A DNA stretch of 64,000 bases from Branchiostoma floridae (lineage: Eukaryota > Chordata > Leptocardii > Amphioxiformes > Branchiostomatidae), in assembly GCF_000003815.2 (NCBI RefSeq), contig NC_049994.1:9955148-10019147 (forward strand), read 5' to 3'. Every line of letters starts with the position of its first letter. Positions within the stretch are counted from its first letter, which is position 1. A program made the position numbers and the translations under genes. Positions 60,994 through 64,000 of this stretch are shown here, piece after piece. The notes beneath the pieces were generated by a model. It was not told where the DNA came from. It did not search any database and was given only the letters and a program-made list of their open reading frames with translations.

Positions 60994-63256
60994 TTAATTA
61001 AAGAAAAACTGAAACACCCTCTTGCCCTCCTCCCCCGACCCCATCTTTGATCCCCTCCCCCTCCCACCACGACCACGACCACCGCGACCTCCGCGACCTC
61101 CGCGACCTCCACGATGACTGTGAAAGAAAATGAGATGTCCATGTTAGTGGACTCACCTACAATAGCTTAATATTAGTAATTAGTTGCTTGATTAGTTAGC
61201 AAATGTTACACAGCAAAAATATGCATGCAATTTGGTGTTAATAGAAAATAATTGAATAACATAAAAATGAAATGAGAATGGTTGCATTTAGACTTACTTG
61301 TCGCAGTCTCTGATCAGGTGCTGCGTAGACTGGCAGCGATAGCAGCGCCTGTAAAAGCACAGAATAGGAAACATCAGAGAAAGCAAGGAACATTTTGTGA
61401 GCTGTTGTGAAATGTCTATTCTAATCAAAATTGACAATGGAAGCAAACCAAATCATATTTCAACAATGACTTAAGTCTAAAAAAGAATTTTGATTATTGT
61501 TATAACCTTGTTACTTCTGTCAAACACCAACTTACTTCACTTCTTCTTGCTTCTGGTACTTGTGGTCACTGCAAAATTTTGATCATGTAGTTACAATGGC
61601 GCTAATAGTTCACATAAAAACAAACGCAGTATGGATCAGTTCAGTTCAGACGAGGACATCATTATCAGAGGCCAACACGGGAAGCAAAGTATGGATATGC
61701 GATGAAAAGTCAAATTGATGTCTTAGGTGTACTAAATATGCCTGGGATCTTAGAATATTACATAATATAATACTTACGGATATGCTGCATCTTTCAGCCA
61801 GTCAGTTCTGCCATGACGTTTGGAAAGAAATATATATATATGCATTAATTGCATGCTTATATAATTTACTACATCATGTCATATTGTACTGATAAATCAA
61901 TCAATACTTACTTTCGGTCTTTGTGCCTTTATTTCTACTCAGAAAGGCATGTGGTAGATGTGTATGTTTCAATAATGCAAGAAATTGCATTATTGCGATA
62001 TTGATAACAATTCCTAATAATGTGAAATATCAACTTACTCCAGGCTCCTTTTCTTTTGTTCTTTCTTCTCCTCTTCTTTTACTTCAGGCTCATTCTTCTC
62101 TTTCTTCTGAATTTCAGACTCTTCGTGGTCCATCTCTTCACCAGAACTGTAACATATGGGATAAGCACTTGTATAAAGCATGTAAATTTTATGGATGGCA
62201 TCCTATGCAGAATATAATGAGATAGTGCAAAAGAATAAGATGAGTAAAAAAACAAGATGGCTAAGTTTTTAAAATATATACCATAAATGTTGTAAAAAGA
62301 TTTGAAGTGACAAAATATGGCAATACAACTAACAACTAGGGTAGTCAAAGTGATACCAGTGTGGCATACTGGTTATCACTTGCCAAGCTGGCAACCTCAT
62401 TCGTGGCTTCCATATTGGTTGCTCTTTTACAACTATCCAACAAGTTTCACTTCTGCAACTAGAGTCATGACTACCTGGCTAGTATCACTTCTACAAGTAT
62501 AAATATTAGGTTGCTACACGTTAGCCCATTTTGGTCTATCTGACCTACTCTCCAAGCGGAGGTTAGGCTCCGCCGTCCGGCTGTTTTTTTTAACGTTTTT
62601 TAGTCGTTTTTATCGGGCTTTCTATTTTGTCATTTCACAGCAAGATATAAAAAAAATAGAAAGCCCGATAAAAACGACTAAAAAAACGTTAAAAAACAAC
62701 CGGAGCCTAACCTCTGCTTGGAGAGTATATCTGACCATCCCAGAAGAAGAAACACAATTTTTTTTTCTTCTGAAATCAGGCGAAAATCGATAAGCTGATA
62801 CACTGTATCATCAATAACATTTACTTGCTGTGGCCTAATGTGGAAATATCTTAGAATGACCTTTGGAGTACGAGTTGTAATTCACTAATTTAAGGATGTA
62901 GATGTAGAAAAACAGAACTTTATAAATACACCATTAATACATACCTTTCTGCTAGTATTTTGTCTTCGTCGACGTATAGTGCTGTGTCTCAGGCAGAAAC
63001 AAATAACGTTAAAATTTGACCTTTATCAATGTCAACGATGTCATGAAATACTCAGGGAAGACGATAGCAAACCATTGTCGTATATACTGCAGAGTCTTCA
63101 TTTCACTTACTAGTAGTACTACATGGATTAATTTGCAATTGGCGTCGTGTAGTTAATGGTTTGAATAAGCTGATACCGTGAGTAAAATACCGTGATTACA
63201 ATGCAAAAACTCAGCAAGAACTCACCTTGGAAGTTACTCGTCAATTGCTTTGCCAT
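60994..63256 (-). CDS. Small CCHC zinc-knuckle/RGG-tail protein, 137 aa, 7 exons
   Basis: Minus-strand exons: 63256-63226, 62981-62945, 62146-62039, 61807-61778, 61568-61536, 61348-61298, 61117-60994. All have AG/GT borders, and the joined length is 414 bp in frame with a TAA stop. Order of the protein: MAKQLTSNFQALYVDEDKIL; a charged Glu/Lys stretch (SGEEMDHEESEIQKKEK..., KEEEKKEQKKRS); TDWLKDAAYPDHKYQKQEEV; one CCHC knuckle CYRCQSTQHLIRDC (C-x2-C-x4-H-x4-C); then an RGG box of about nine Arg-Gly units; and a short tail VFQFFFN. A zinc knuckle with RGG suggests binding to RNA or single-stranded DNA. I do not recognise it as a named gene. A 15-bp optional exon (61926-61912, encoding HKDRK) would keep the frame. 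Confidence 0.82.
61912..61926 (-). CDS. Possible 15-bp microexon of the CCHC-RGG gene
   Basis: The bases between AAAG and GTAAGTATTG encode HKDRK in the frame joining exons 3 and 4. The length is a multiple of three, so inclusion or skipping keeps the frame. The upstream pyrimidine tract is weak. Confidence 0.3.
62546..62727. mobile_element. 182-bp foldback MITE with 9-bp target duplication
   Basis: Almost the whole element is one hairpin: CTCTCCAAGCGGAGGTTAGG... pairs with ...CCTAACCTCTGCTTGGAGAG, including AAACGACTAAAAAACGTTAA-type arms. TATCTGACC flanks both sides (62537-62545, 62728-62736). A 9-bp duplication is typical of Mutator-like elements. It lies in intron 2 of the CCHC-RGG gene. 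Confidence 0.9.
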
Positions 63257-63440
63257 GCTTTGTCAATTTGAGGTACCCCCTATAGATCTATACGACGAAG
63301 GGAATATATTGAATTTGACGCCCAGATTTTTGATTGGCTGAAGCTGGTCATGTGTTCCCCCAAATCAGAAGGCCGATTGGCTTACGACAATATTTCGTCA
63401 TCTCTATGCAAATGGCCTCGTCCACATATAAGCAGAAGGT
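63257..63440. promoter_or_regulatory. Possible bidirectional promoter with octamer, CCAAT and TATA
   Basis: Upstream of the CCHC-RGG start codon lie two GATTGGCT boxes (63330 and 63373), a perfect octamer ATGCAAAT (63406-63413) and CATATAAG (63425-63432) in plus orientation. The order octamer then TATA 12 bp later faces the plus strand, away from the minus-strand gene. Confidence 0.45.
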
Positions 63441-63896
63441 AAGACGTCCAAAATGTCTTGAAATTGTCATCGCAAATCCACGAAAGGTGATAACAGTTGT
63501 TTCAAAAAGTATGCGAATCGTAATACATTTGTGTATACAATCGATACTTGCGAAAAACACAAAACCTCTATGTTTTTTTATTGATATAACTTTTGCTTTG
63601 ACCCCCGTATTGCTGGGGGTTTCGACTCGTCTGATCTGCTGGTTTTCGCGCGCTTTCTCTGTTTTTCTCTCTCTGCTCTGTCAGCGACGTTACATCTCGC
63701 TGCACTTTTGTTGTGTCCAACTCAAAAGAGTTGTAATCCACGAAACATATTTTACTCGGCTTGAAATCTGGAAGGTTTAGCGTTTTTTCACATTCATTGG
63801 TAGTTAACGTTACTATACTTGTAGGAAAGGTTTGTTGTGAAGTATTGTCAAACTCTTCCAGTTTTCCAGTCAACCGAGGAAACGTCTTTTTCACAG
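63441..63896 (+). other. Possible first exon of a divergent plus-strand gene
   Basis: Downstream of the octamer/TATA pair the sequence runs to TTTTTCACAG|GTAAGT at 63897, a consensus donor. No convincing start codon and protein were found, so it would be a leader exon. A 59-bp tandem repeat (TTCGCGCCAGGAAGTTT) follows at 63913-64000. Confidence 0.3.
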
Positions 63897-64000
63897 GTAA
63901 GTCGCCGTATTTTCGCGCCAGGAAGTTTTTGAGAAGATTGATTGTTTTGTATCGTGGGCAGTTCGCGCCAGGAAGTTTCTGATTGATCGTTTTCTATCGT

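Overview
This is a eukaryotic, intron-rich, A+T-rich window. It carries two well-recognised metazoan genes and dense short transposons, and it looks like an invertebrate deuterostome, most likely a lancelet (Branchiostoma). That attribution is inference from a C3-type complement gene with the C345C tail, the repeat style and the intron sizes; no species marker was seen. Four runs of N (27722-27821, 30530-30629, 33248-33589, 54983-55082) mark assembly gaps.

Layout. (1) Positions 1-23457, plus strand: the C-terminal 883 residues, in 20 exons, of a complement C3/C4/C5-like thioester protein. They run from the end of the macroglobulin region through the thioester domain (GCGEQ) to the C345C domain. 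Its introns hold MITEs, a tRNA-type SINE, minisatellites and duplicated exon fragments. (2) 23458-28480: 3'UTR, then intergenic DNA with a non-LTR retrotransposon remnant and a minisatellite. (3) 28488-30721, plus: a damaged non-LTR retrotransposon with reverse transcriptase, CCHC and restriction-like endonuclease. (4) 30747-32764, minus: four phase-compatible exons of an unidentified cysteine-containing, FN3-like extracellular gene, partial at both ends. (5) 36516-51414, minus: a complete 12-exon Lunapark (LNPK) gene, 432 aa. (6) 51415-56500: LNPK upstream region and repeats. (7) 56590-57171, plus: an intact SGNH-hydrolase-like ORF. (8) 57330-58964: nested foldback/MITE complex. (9) 60994-63256, minus: a small 7-exon gene encoding an acidic/basic helix, one CCHC zinc knuckle and an RGG tail; I do not recognise it as a named gene. 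A possible divergent promoter and spliced leader exon lie at 63257-63896.

The genes are not an operon and show no functional link: complement immunity, ER-membrane shaping and an RNA-binding-like protein are neighbours only. The most unusual content is how mobile and tandem DNA interacts with exons. A MITE-derived sequence fills most of LNPK intron 3. The LNPK zinc-ribbon exon is tandemly amplified in the following intron. One complement exon start is present three times, one copy being broken by the same MITE family. The complement gene also carries an acidic, tyrosine-rich stretch followed by a basic site, reminiscent of C4 alpha/gamma processing.
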